NCBI RefSeq assembly: GCF_003473485.1
Contig: NC_053046.1
Coordinates: forward strand, 28,101,332 to 28,165,331
Length of the DNA stretch: 64,000 bases
Reading direction: 5' to 3'
Source of the DNA: Medicago truncatula
Lineage: Eukaryota; Streptophyta; Magnoliopsida; Fabales; Fabaceae
Below, one piece after another: positions 46,451-57,929 of the stretch. The translations under genes were made by a program, and so were the position numbers. The stretch's first letter is position 1, and each line of letters opens with the position of its first letter. Under the pieces are notes generated by a model that searched no databases, had not been told where the DNA came from, and saw only the letters and a list, made by a program, of their open reading frames with translations.

Positions 46451-47900
46451 TCTTTCCAACTTCCATCAGAACTCACTAGTTGTCCAACAATAGTTAAGCC
46501 AAACTTATAGCACAAACATATGTCATCTGATTAGCTTCACAAACAATGTGAGTCACCGAAGAGTGCTCTAATTGATGAAGAACTCCATGAATTTGAGAAA
46601 TATACAATTATTATTTGCATATCATCATTTTATGACACTATGGATTTTTTTTTAGGGGTTAGGATTACTTCTTGTCACAATAATCACATAAATACTTTCT
46701 ATCCAAAAAATAAAAAACAGTTGTTTGCAAAATAAGTTATCATTTATTTTGTAGTTGGCCTTTCCCATAGTATAATTCTGGGTCCATCCTTGAAAGATTA
46801 GACGTTGAAAGCATTTGCACATGTGGATCAATTCCTTTAATTGCTTTACCCTCGTGGTCTCTACACAAACATAAGGCCAAACCTTATTGCCCTTAATCTC
46901 ACGACTCATTCACTCCCACACATAAGCTTAGCAGCCATTCCTTCAACTACTTCCATTCCATTGGCCAATACATTCTACGCACTGCTCCAATGTAACATCC
47001 CTAGACAAAAGTTATGTGCATCGTTAATCATTGCACGAGGAAAAAACATGGTATGTTCATAGTTTGGTTACCAAAGAGCAAAATATGACCCAACTTTGCA
47101 TGTGAAAGCCTTAAGGATCACTAATAGTAGAGCAGAAATCATTGGAGAATTAATCCATTTGTAAAATCAATCCTAGTGGACACACACCTCAACTCAACAA
47201 ATACATTTTTATGTAGATTAAAATGTCTCAATTTATTTTTGTCAAGAACTAAAAATTATCTTATTTTGTTTTTATATAAGCAAAATAATTTTAATAAAAG
47301 GAGTGTAAGAGAAATTCTAAACAATCACATCGATGAATCAATAGCGACACATACAAGAAACAATTACAATCTATCCTCCTGCAAATTCTCCACCTAAACC
47401 AACTTCAAGGCAAAGTTTTAAATTTGAAACAACTACATTAGTATTAGAAACCTTACCCCACAAAGACACATTTATTTTGTGCCAAGCCAAGCTAAATTCA
47501 AGATATTTTCTTAGGGATGAGAATGAGATTTTGTCTCCCATATTTTTGGATATGAAAATACAAAAATGGATTTGTATATTTGAATAAAATCCATGTCATT
47601 ACATGTAACAAAAAATAAAATCCATGTCATTAGCGTGCTCTGCCACTACATCGCTATATTTAAAGAATTAATGAAAAACAAAATATATAATAATGATTTA
47701 TACTACTAATAAGGGGATTTTATTTTGTGTAATCTATTTTCAATATACTAAAATTACTCTCAAAACAATTTTACTCTTGAATCAATTAATTATGCTTTTA
47801 TTGCTATAAAGATGTCTTTGTACCCTAAACAAATCAATTATTTAACTTAGACCAATCACTTGTTGGTTATTTAACGTAGACCAACATAACTTTTTTTTTT
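46451..47900. other. Intergenic, no supported gene
   Basis: 46740-47060 reads on the minus strand with a faintly coding look ('GNKVWPYVCVETTRVKQL') but matches no family I know and is interrupted. The rest is AT-rich. Confidence 0.45.
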
Positions 47901-47923
47901 TTTTTTTTTTTACCAAAACAAAG

Positions 47924-48400
47924 TTAACTATTATCATTAATCAACCAGTGTTCAATACAAGAAGGATAAGAATCAAATATACGGTGATTAGTCCAAGAAC
48001 AGGCTGCCCTATGAGCAACCATGTTCGCTTGTCTCCTAACAAACTTCACCTCGAAGTTGGAATGTAAAGATAATTGAAAAATAATACTAGAAACAATAAC
48101 ATAAAATTCCGAATCACCATGGCCCGGAGACGATAGCGCTTGCACTAGAGTAGCTGAGTCGGACTCGAAGACAACCCGGTCTCATCTATTCCCAACTGCA
48201 AAGTGAATGGCATCGAGTAAGGCAACTGCCTCCCCCTCCAAAATTGTCATATTTGCTCGTTGCCATTTCGTTTGAGCCCGAATGAATTGTCCACGGGAGT
48301 CTCTAACACAACACGCGAAAGATGTAATATGTTGATGATCATGAAACGCGGCATCCACATTGCACTTCAACCACGTCTTACACGATTTCTCCCAAACTGT
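47924..48400 (-). pseudogene. LINE-derived RNase H fragment
   Basis: Minus strand shows, in order, KCNVDAAFHDH (first Asp), LEGEAVALLDAIHFAVG (Glu), FESDSATLVQALSS (third Asp), and NFEVKFVRRQANMVAHRAA (closing His region), the RVT_3 RNase H domain of plant LINEs. Catalytic residues persist, but the block needs two frames and has no upstream RT. A T-run at 47890-47912 precedes it on the plus strand. Confidence 0.75.
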
Positions 48401-48682
48401 GTTGTTACATGTCTCTTACCACTTAGACCGATCACTTGTTGGTTATCATTTACTAAATTTAACTACTTACAAAAAAAATAAAATTAAAATTTATACTATA
48501 TAATAAAATAGAATTCACTTCACCATTAACGGTATGAGATTATTGCAAAATAAAAAGATGAAATAAGAAAAATTGTTGATTTTTAGATTCAGTTTCACAC
48601 AATTAAGAGGAATTATTTTCTCTGGATATCAATGCAAGTGTTGGGCCAAAAATATTTTGCTGCCTAAGACAACAATCCGAGT

Positions 48683-48841
48683 GTTTTTCTTTAGGCTCCC
48701 ATATCTCCAAGGTCCCCTAAATACACATCCGATAGTTATCTATCAGATGTATATTTTTTTGTAAAACGTACATCAGATAGATAACTACCGGATGTGTATT
48801 TAAGAGGCTTTAGAGATATTAGGAGGGTCTAAAGAGAAACG
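48683..48841. repeat. Short foldback (about 160 bp)
   Basis: Left arm 'TTTCTTTAGGCTCC..ATATCTCCAAGG.CCCCTAAATACACATCC' pairs with a right arm whose inverse reads 'TTCTCTTTAGACCCTCC..ATATCTCTAAAGCC', with central 'GATAGTTATCTATC' against 'GATAGATAACTACC'. About 70 bp per arm with a small loop. MITE or hairpin-RNA precursor; no target duplication fixed. Confidence 0.75.
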
Positions 48842-49149
48842 TTCCAGCAATTATGGTGGCCTACTTCGTGGATTGGACCTATAAATCATTTAGAAGAATT
48901 GGAATATTATTTGGTTATTACTTTTTCCACCATATTTTTTCTCACGCGCTCTATATTTTTTACGAAAATGCACATGTGATTTTCGAATTATATAATATGA
49001 ATTGAGTTCTCCCTTTGTTTTTGGATGAAAAAATGAGTTTTTCATCAATTTGAATTTTATAATCCAAACACCCCAAAAAATAAGGCGCGTCCATTGCTTT
49101 TTTCGGATTATAGAATCTAAACACTAGCTAAACACTCTTATTTAGGAAA

Positions 49150-49260
49150 CCCACTTGGATTGGCCTAGTGGTATTGGCTTGGGATCTGAGAGTGTGCTCC
49201 TCAAATTTTCAGGTTCGATTCTTCTCTGGTGCCAATTTTGAGGTTTCATGAGATGTTACT
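49150..49260 (+). repeat. tRNA-derived SINE-like element
   Basis: A-box TGGCCTAGTGGTATTGG (49161-49177) and B-box GGTTCGATTC (49212-49221) with tRNA-like spacing. Followed by two related blocks containing 'ATGAGATGTTACT.GAAGATGTTA' (about 49257 and 49316). Confidence 0.55.
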
Positions 49261-49552
49261 GGAAGATGTTATTCGAATTGCGTCGATCATCAAATTATAC
49301 AACATGATAATTCATGAGATGTTACTAGAAGATGTTAATTGAATTGTGTCAGTCTTCAAATTATACAACATGGTAATTGTAGGTAACACAAAGTGTCAAT
49401 ATGGAAGAACAAATGATTGAATCAGGATCACCTTCTGTAGGGATTCAAATTATTTATCATTTGATCAATCTATTATCGGTTGTCGGAATTAAATTAATTT
49501 GGCTAACAATTGCAAAATTTTACTTATATAACTGAATAAAATTATAGACTTA

Positions 49553-49740
49553 ATCTCACTTTTGGTCTCTAAGCTTTACAATTGTGCGATTTTGACCCAT
49601 TAGCTTCACAATTATGCAAATTTGGTCCCCTAAGTTTAAAATTAATGATTTTGGCCCTACAAGTTTACCTCATTTTGCATATACAAGCCCCTGTGCACAT
49701 TTTGATTAAAAAAACATTGACGTGACTAATTTTAATATCA
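49553..49740. repeat. One-armed 'TTTTGGTC' MITE-like repeat
   Basis: 'GACTTAATCTCACTTTTGGTC', 'CAATTGTGCGATTTTGACCC', 'AATTTGGTCCCCTAAG' resemble the arm of the foldback at 21357. No opposing arm is seen, so a truncated copy. Confidence 0.5.
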
Positions 49741-50059
49741 ATGATTGTTCAGTAAGCCTTTCAAATTAGTCAATCAACTCGTTATATTTTTCTGAAATTG
49801 TTGTGAGTAATTTGAGGAATTTATTGAACAATCACTGTTGATATTAGGTATATTTTCTGAAATTGTTCTGAGCAAACCTCAATTCGAAGTATATTTTCTA
49901 CTTTTCAAATTGTGGTGCCATGTGATAAAGAAAAAATATTGCTCTATGGTGTGTGGAACTACGAAATTTCAGAGTTAATTTACCTGGACTAAAACACTGG
50001 GGAATTAATGAATTGTGACAGTAATAACTCATCAGTAAAAAAAAAATGGAAAAAGGATA

Positions 50060-50144
50060 TGGGGTGAGAGAGGCTCGAACTCTCGACCTCAGGATTACTC
50101 AGAAGCTATGAGACCTACGCGCTAGCCAACTGCGCCACCACCCC
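50060..50144 (-). tRNA. Elongator tRNA-Met (CAT) with 11-nt intron, second copy
   Basis: Exact reverse complement of the gene at 41942-42026, including the intron. Anticodon CAT at plus 50108-50110. Identity continues a few bases outside ('ACATGAA' upstream, 'TATCCTTTTT' downstream). A T5 terminator (plus 50050-50054) lies just past the 3' end. Confidence 0.98.
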
Positions 50145-50512
50145 TTCATGTACATTAATTCATGTCTTATTTATATATAGATTACCATGTTTCTATATTT
50201 GAATTTATTTTAAATAAATTGTACTTTTAATCTCTTAAAGTTAAGTTTAGATTTTTCTTTGGTTTTCAAGTTTTTCTTCTTTCAAAAAAATGTTTTTCTC
50301 ATTACATTATGCTCCCTTAAATTACAAGGCGATAACATCCAACACCATATCTCGTAATTACAGTGGAATGATTATCGACCAAATTAGGGATAAAATAGGT
50401 TTTTTTATTTCATTAAATTAAACGTATTTTATCAGCTTCACTTGATCAAATTTATTTTCATTAAATTAAATTTAATCACGTTCATTGAGCTATGAACAAG
50501 TACATATTTCTA

Positions 50513-50760
50513 TCAAAGTCCTCCCAAATAAATTTGAATATCGTCCCACCAAGTGAAACTAGAAATATATAATCTAGTATTAACAATTCTATCAACACAA
50601 TAATTCACTTCCTTGAAAATATGAGAGATTTTGAAAGACATGTTTCTAAGAAAATGCAAGCAATTATACCACCTGCTGTGTAAACTGAGCTGCATCATTG
50701 TGTGTGTCTAAACACTATGCATTTGGTCTTGTGACCAAGTAAATATTTCTCGTTTAAACT
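50513..50760 (-). pseudogene. LINE-derived RNase H fragment (3' part)
   Basis: Minus strand reads MMQLSLHSRWYNCLHFLRN, then SFKISHIFKEVNYCVDRIVN, the closing segment of plant LINE RNase H domains (usually 'HIYREGNQCADxLAN'). Upstream catalytic parts are missing. A fragment only. Confidence 0.55.
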
Positions 50761-51660
50761 TTAAAGAATAATATTACATTGTTTAAAGAATAAGTTAACA
50801 AACTAAGACTCAAACTCGAGCCACCCTTTCTCAAAAGCTACTTCAATAGCAAGGATAACACTCATAATTTAAACATTCAAAGCATAAGAAATACCGACGT
50901 TAAAATCAAAACAACCAAGAAATCTGGATTGATGATCTCTGAACACTCAACTCAACTACAAGAAGCATGACATGGGCTTCTATAAGCAACATAATCAGTA
51001 TTACATTTGATCTAGGGAAGAATAGTAGGAAGTCACATCACTTCTTTGATCCTTGGAACATTAGGAGTAGGGATCTTCGCATAAAAAACTTCAAGGATTG
51101 AAAGCTTATACCTTCTGGAAGAGACAAGAATGTTCAAGTAATTACCACTCTAGGATGGATCTTCCCATACTTTCGTATTGGAAATTTAAGTCAAAAATAT
51201 GTAAGTTAAAAATTTAAAAGATTGATATTGTAGTTTTAGATGATCCGATCAACGGAATCAGATCAAATCGAATGTCATCAATTTAATCCGGTTTGTTTTA
51301 ACTTTTAAAATATCTTGAAATCGAAAGAAAAGCAAGACTCTTTAGTTTCGGAAAAGGCATTGTCAAAACAATAAACTTTTTTTTGAAGGGAATAAAACAA
51401 TTTTAGGGTTAAATTTTGTTTCAACTCCACAGAAATCCTGATCATAGTTTGCTAACAAATTTAGTTAGATTTTATTGGGTAAAAAATAACAAATAAGTTA
51501 ATTAAAATTAAACAGTTGGTTTAAAATATTTTTCTATTGTGAAGTTAGTATGTTGAATTGGAAGTTTTTTTTTTTTTTTAGCAAAGACAAAGTTAATTCA
51601 TTTCATTAAAAATTAATGGAATTGGAAGTGTTTGTCATAAATTGTAAAAGTGTTTGTCAT
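50761..51660. other. Intergenic, nothing recognised
   Basis: AT-rich; no supported feature. Confidence 0.5.
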
Positions 51661-52625
51661 AACCTTAGATTTAATTTATGCAAAATGTCATCTCTTATTT
51701 CTAAATGTTAACTCGTGACGCAATATTAACCCTAGATTTAACCTAATTTTTTCGTGTGACTTTACTATATTAACCCTAGATTTAATTTATGTAAAATGTC
51801 ATCTCTTATCTCTTATTTCTAAATGTTAACCCGTGATGCAATATTAATCCTAGATTTAACCTATTTTTTCGGGTGACTTTACTATATTAATCCTAGATTT
51901 AATTTATGCAAAAAGTCATCTCTAATTTTAACCTAATTTTTCCCTCCACACTTTTGCATTTAATGTTTATCTAAAGTAAAATAAAAGTATGTTCGAATTA
52001 TATGCAGTTTTTTTTGGAAAGGAATAACCGTTAACTCGTCTCGCTATACTTAACTTAATCTCTTACTTATAAATGTTAACCCGTCTTGCTATACTTAACC
52101 TATTTTATTTCTTAAAGTTAACCCGAACGTAAATTTTGCCCTAGATTTAACCTAACTTCTTTGCTTAATTTTACTGTATTAACCCTATTTAATTAACCAT
52201 GTTTAATTTAATCAAAATGTTAACGTTAATTGTTAAGGAAATCAAAATAAACAAATCGCTCCTAATTTTTCTCTTTAATTTTACTAAACAAATTATATTA
52301 TGCAAAATGACATCTCTTATTTCTAAATGTGGCATCTCTTATTTCTAAATGTTAACCTCCGACGCAATATTAACCCTAGATTTAACCCAATTTTTTCGTG
52401 TGACTTTACTATATTAACCCTAGATTTAATTTAAGCAAAATGTCATCTCTTATTTCTAAATGTTAACCCGTGACGCAATATTAACCCTAGATTTAACCTA
52501 TTTTTTCGCGTGACTTTACTATAGTAACTCTAAATTTAATTTATGCAAAATGTCAGCTCTAATTTTAACCAAATTTTTTCCTCCACACTTTTACATTTAA
52601 TGTTTATCTAAGGTAAAATAATAAC
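51661..52625. repeat. Nested tandem repeat, about 110-bp unit in two blocks
   Basis: Unit phrases: 'CTAGATTTAATTTATGCAAA', 'TGTCATCTCTTATTTCTAAA', 'TGTTAACCCGTGACGCAATA', 'TTAACCCTAGATTTAACCTA', 'TCGTGTGACTTTACTATATT'. Copies start near 51665, 51776, 51893 and again near 52300, 52422, 52531. In both blocks the third copy ends with the same alternative tail ('CCTCCACACTTTT.CATTTAA', 'TGTTTATCTAA.GTAAAATAA'), so a three-copy block was itself duplicated. Confidence 0.88.
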
Positions 52626-52909
52626 CTTAGATAATCACGGCATAAAAAAAATTGTAGAAGCAACTGAATTTGGGAGAAAAAATTGAAAAATAGTTAAAAA
52701 TATAAAAATTGGAAACTAATTAAAAGTTATTAAAAATATAAAAATTAGAAAATAATTAAAAAAAAATGGTTAGGGGCAAAAATGGAAATTCATAGGCCAT
52801 GGATAAAAAAAAACTTAACCCCCTTATAAGGGTAAAATGGTAAATTCAAGGGACATTTCTTTTTATATAAGTATATAGAAGCTTTGAATATATTACAATT
52901 TGTCATTTA

Positions 52910-53764
52910 GGCCCCGTTTGGATAAACAACTTATATAGATGCTTATAGCATTAGGGCTTATAACATTAGAGCTTACATCATAAGCTCTTATACGTGATAA
53001 ATTATTTATGTTTGAATATGTACACTAAAAAGTACTTACATAAATTGAAGTGTTTGGATGTGACATTACATAAGCAATTATTGAAATTTTAAATATTTTT
53101 AATTTAACAAAAAAATCAAAGAATTGAACCACGATTATCAAGATTTTTTTTGATAAAATTAATCAAGGCGTAAGAAAACAATATTATAATATATTAATTA
53201 TAATTATATATATATAGTATAATCAATATTTGTAATTAAAAAAAAATTAATATTCATATAAGACAAAATTAACATTAGAGGTGTAAATAAGCATATCATA
53301 TATATAGATATTAGTGTACAGTTTGTTACAAAAAAAAGACAAGTTAAATTTGTTTTTTTATTCAGTTTCATTTTGTTACGTAACAAAAAAATAATAAAAA
53401 TCTTCTTAAAAAAAATAATAAAAATCTTCATTACGTGTGTTAGTTTAGTAAGATAAGTATATATCAATTTTGTTACTCATGCACCGCCAAAGATAACTAA
53501 CATTATAATTAAAATATTCCTTTAAAAAAATTATAATTAAAATATATGTTTTGAAAAAGTGGATCCAGAGAGAATCGAAAGAGGTTACATAAATTCATAA
53601 GCTCCTTGTTAAACCAGAGAGTAAACTGAAAAATTATGCTTATTAAAATATGGCATAAGCAGTTTATGAAACTATGATAAGCTATTTTTATTTATTTACC
53701 CAAACACCTTTAAAAAGGCTTATGGGAGTAGATAAGCTCAAAATAAGCCAATCCAAACGGGGCC
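52910..53764. mobile_element. GGCCCCGTTTGGAT foldback element (MITE), 855 bp
   Basis: Perfect 14-bp terminal inverted repeats GGCCCCGTTTGGAT / ATCCAAACGGGGCC, and weaker inverse similarity inward ('GCTTATAG', 'AAACTGCTTATG' style words). The interior is AT-rich and non-coding. Termini of this type are common in plant hAT- or MULE-like MITEs; I could not find a convincing target duplication, so the superfamily is open. Confidence 0.82.
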
Positions 53765-54143
53765 AAATTCAATAGGAAAGAACCTCTATTACTAACAGAA
53801 TTTTTTTAATATGAATAAAAATTCACAGGTTATCATTCACTAAGATATTTTCAGATGAGACACTATATATAAAGAAAACTTAATAATATCTTTATTCAAT
53901 TTTTTTAATAATATCATAAATGATATCCTCTCAAAAATAAAAAAATAAAAAATGATATTTCAAGATTTTACCATCTGTAAAAAAAAAAAGAGTTTACTAA
54001 ATAATTCAAAAATAAATGACTCTACATTTGTTACCTGAAAGAGGGTGTGAATGAGAAATGCGGCCCTTAACCTCGGCCCAAATAATATTTGGGTAGGGAT
54101 ATGTTCATAGCCCGTCTATATGGGAATAGTAGTAATACCTTAA

Positions 54144-55582
54144 ATGAAAATTGCTTTTCTCCCTTTGATTTTTGCTCATTCTCACCCCAATTTTTCCTAA
54201 ATAACTCCAACATGGTTTGACTTACACTCGATATTCAACGTGAGTTAACTTGTGTTGGTACCCAACATGGGTTAACATGCGCTGGTTTCCAGCATGAGTT
54301 AACATGTGTCAGTTTTAGGCAGGCTAACATAACAACATTTCTTGACAGAGATGTTTTTTTAAGCCCCTAAACTTGCATTTTTCACAATATCCATTATCGA
54401 CTATCACTACATTCATTCATTCACAATACCTTATGTTAGTCTTTTTAATTCTCAATCATTCACTACATTTGTAAGAACATTCATTTGCTCAATGGTAAGC
54501 ATGTCTTAGAAAGATCAATCAATTCACTTTCAAAATAAATCCTAACTAAAAATACACAAGTACGTAAAATCAATTCCAAAATAATAGAATACGACAAATT
54601 TTATTTAGTTTTAGTTTCATCTCCGTCAAATTTAGTAATAAACGAAGTGTTACATTACATTACATTACATTCTCCTTAAGGATGTGGTATCAACATGATG
54701 TAGGATTTAAATTAAATTCATGAAAGTTTACCGAAAATGTTGGCATTGAAGTGTCTTATACTTAATGTAAAAATTTGCAAGTCTCTTTGAAAACTCAAAA
54801 CAATTAAGAGAACACATTTTGTATTCTACCAAATCAATTATAAATGTTCTCACATCGAATTCCTTCATATAATATGAGTATGAACATAAAGGAATGCATT
54901 CTAATATATTCTTTTGAACTTAATCATATTGCTCTGCCAACTGACAAGTTTCAATTGACAGATCTAGGAGCATGATCCAGCTCAAAACAACATCTTAGAA
55001 ATGCATTGCCTTATGTCCCACTCTTTTTATACGAATGAATTCGATTTGAGAACATGTATAGTTGATTCAGTATAATACAAAATGTGTTCTCTTCATTCTT
55101 TTGAGTTTTCAAAGAGACTTACAAACCATTACACTAAGTATAAGACACTTCATTGCAAACATCTTCAGCAAACTAACAAGAACTAAACTAAAATTCAAAA
55201 AAATAATGACACAACATAATATACAACCTAAACATCACATCTTCATCTGGACGAATCAAACTCTTGAAAATATCTTAAAAAAATCTCAGCGACGAAAACA
55301 TTTCTAATTAAAGAGGAAAAATGTAACATATAAACACAAAATATCAATTGATTAGGAAAACTTATTTGTTATTGTAGTGATGGCTGATTTGAATTTTATA
55401 AAATTTGGTGTTGGATGATTTGAGAGAATTTTAGAGATTGAATGTTGTTAAATGAAAGAAATTAGATGTTGTCAACTATATAATAACGTAACCTGAGTTA
55501 ACTTATGCTGATCCCAACGTAAGTTAACTCACGCTGAGATTATAATGAGCAAAAACCAATGGAAGAAAATCAATTTTCAATG
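54144..55582. mobile_element. Large foldback element, about 1.4 kb
   Basis: The two halves are diverged inverse copies around a centre near 54960. Outer pairing: 'GAAAATTGCTTTTCTCCC..TTTTTGCTCATT' with the inverse of 55535-55580. Next: GTGAGTTAACTTGTGTTGG against the inverse of 55495-55530. Inner: 'GAAGTGTCTTATACTTA', 'AGTCTCTTTGAAAACTCAAA', 'AGAACACATTTTGTATT' (54748-54825) against the inverse of 55066-55160; innermost 'GGAATGCATTCT' against 55000. Left arm has three GTTAAC-bearing repeats (54240-54305). No transposase frame. Confidence 0.75.
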
Positions 55583-55981
55583 AGAATAGTCAGATATTTT
55601 TTTTAATGAGAATGCAATAATGTAAAAATATTTAGTGAGTGTCTTTCTATCCATTGCGATCTATCCAACTCAAACAATTAATCTCTTCGGTTATTCACAA
55701 AGGATACTTTGTTTAAAAAAAAATGAGAATCATTCAAATACTTAAATAATGAATTATTCTATGGGAGCTACTTTTATTTCCACTTACTTCATAAAAATAG
55801 CACACCTGACAAGGAAAAAGTTCCGGTTTTTATCCTATCTAGACTAGATGAGTGAATCTCTATGAGATGATTTTTTAAGAATCGGAATGTGGGAAAATAA
55901 GCCCCCTTATTCTACTATTATTATATTTCATAATTCACTTTAACCGTTGTTAAGTAAGTTGGTAAAGAACATTATATAATA

Positions 55982-56281
55982 CTACATCCATCCTATATAT
56001 AAGACCCTTTTACTAAAATTACGGGAATTAAGAAAGTGGATATTTATATTAAAGTTGTTTGTAAGTACTATTGTTTTTACAGTTTTATCCTTAAGAGAGA
56101 GAGAGAGAGAGTTAGTTTATGTTTTCCATATGTTATTTATTGCTGATTCAAGAAAAAAATGTATAATAAATAGAGGCATGTATGTAAAGAAATAATTAAT
56201 GTAGTTGGAAATATCAAAGGGGTCTTATAAAAAGGGACAAAAAAATTCTCAAAAGGGTCTTATAATTAAGAACGAAGGTAG
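55982..56281. mobile_element. Stowaway-like MITE, 300 bp
   Basis: Ends CTACATCCATCCTATATATAA and, reversed, CTACCTTCGTTCTTAATTATAA, both running into 'AAGACCCTTTT'. Flanked by TA on both sides (55980-55981 and 56282-56283), the Tc1/mariner target duplication. An internal (GA)n run lies near 56095. Non-coding. Confidence 0.85.
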
Positions 56282-56283
56282 TA

Positions 56284-57790
56284 TATATAGAGGTCGGAGT
56301 TCGAATTTCAGACAATTCACTTATTCACCTTAAAAGAATCACTTTAATGAAGTTGTTGGACTTAAGTTGTTAATGAGTTGGAGTTAAGGATGAATTGTTG
56401 GGAAATCAAAGTTTAAATCTTAATTAGAACAATCTATTTACCTTTTAGGTAAGCTATAGATTATTAATGTCATTTTCCCTTGAATCAAAAGGTTAAGGAA
56501 AAAAACAATTACTTTGCACATTTGAACTTAGTTCTAATCCATTCATCTCTATACTATAGATACCCATACATCGCCATAGCTTTTTTTTTTTGAGGAAATA
56601 CATCGCCATAGCTAAGACTACCAACATGGAAATAAATTCACCTTGGACAGTGTCAAGTTATAAGTGTAAGACATTTTTTTTCCCTATAAATCAATTTTGT
56701 AGGTTCAATTACATCTAACTTTTTTTTTTTTTTTGACAAACATCTAACTTAAATCCTAAAATGGTAGTATTAGACATCTCTCGCCCTAAAATCCATATTT
56801 ATAGTGTAGGTCCAATCCAAATTCGAAGAACACTCTCACACAATATGTGTAACAACATAATTTATGCATAAATTATATATTCATTAAAGTGTAAAAACAA
56901 ATATTGAAGAAACACATTTTCTATTTTTTATTTTATTTATTAGAAAGAGTTGCTTTGATTGGTTTGGTCAATTTCATATCTTCTCATGGACTAATATTTG
57001 GTTTATAATTCGAACTCAAACTCAGTGAAGAACAACTGTACATCAATATATGGAAATAAATGACATATTTTTTCTCCTTTTCTTCTTTTGGCTAGTACAT
57101 TACCTTTTGAGGATTAGAACTACTAGTCATTTTCTCACATAATTTGGAGGGCCATTAAGATGGTGAGTTTATAACGTGGATGATGTCTCAATAATGCACG
57201 CTTTCATTTTTTTTTCCTTTTACTTTTGTTCTCCCAAAAGAACAAAGAAATTTAGAGATTAAATATAAATAAATTAGGCAATGTTTCACAGTTCCATTTT
57301 CTATATAGGTAAATGAGATTGATTCAAAATCAAATAGATCTGAATGCCTATGCTATTATTTTCAATTGCTTTGTGATGTAAATGCTGATGTTGCATCACT
57401 ATAGAAGTCACTATATTTCAAGGGACAAGCATGTGAATATAGATATTGAATTGGGGTTGTGCACATAATCTTCTCTATATTTGTTAGTTATAGTTCCAAT
57501 CATAAAAAAGACATCCCCATTTGCTTGGAGCACTAACATTCCACCTTTTGTAATGCTACTGATCAAAGCAGAATAAATTGTCCCCTCTATTTAGTTGAAT
57601 CTCATCGTAGCAAAGTTTTTCAATAGGTAATCAATTTTTTGACATTATTATGGAACACACTTTCTTTAGCTTATTATATTGTAAAATGTCTTTATCCTAG
57701 TTTGCACAAAAGTGGTAATGATGTTTAAATCTCGAGTATATCAATTTTTCCTTCTCTAAACTATAAGGATCGAGTTATTTTTTGTGTGTA
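56284..57790. other. AT-rich intergenic
   Basis: No gene, RNA or repeat that I can support. Confidence 0.5.
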
Positions 57791-57794
57791 AACC

Positions 57795-57925
57795 GTATAT
57801 CCTTGAGCGGCAAACTCTTCTTAAGAGTTTTAACGTCGTTGCATGCTTAATGTGGATTCGAACACATGACTTTGGTTAAGTTAGAATAGACTTGTGTCAT
57901 CTCATTTAAACGCTCTTGGATATGA
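57795..57925 (-). repeat. Dispersed SINE-like repeat, copy 2
   Basis: Same family and orientation as 8645-8775 ('GAGCGGCAAACTCT', 'AGAGTTTTAACGTCGTTGCAT', 'GATTCGAAC', 'TGTGTCATCTCATTTAAACG'). B-box-like GTTCGAATC on the minus strand. Confidence 0.5.
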
Positions 57926-57929
57926 TCAA

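Noticed and set aside
51728-52490. Interstitial telomere repeats (AACCCTA)
   Set aside because: The heptamer appears singly inside a 110-bp unit, never as a tandem array of heptamers.
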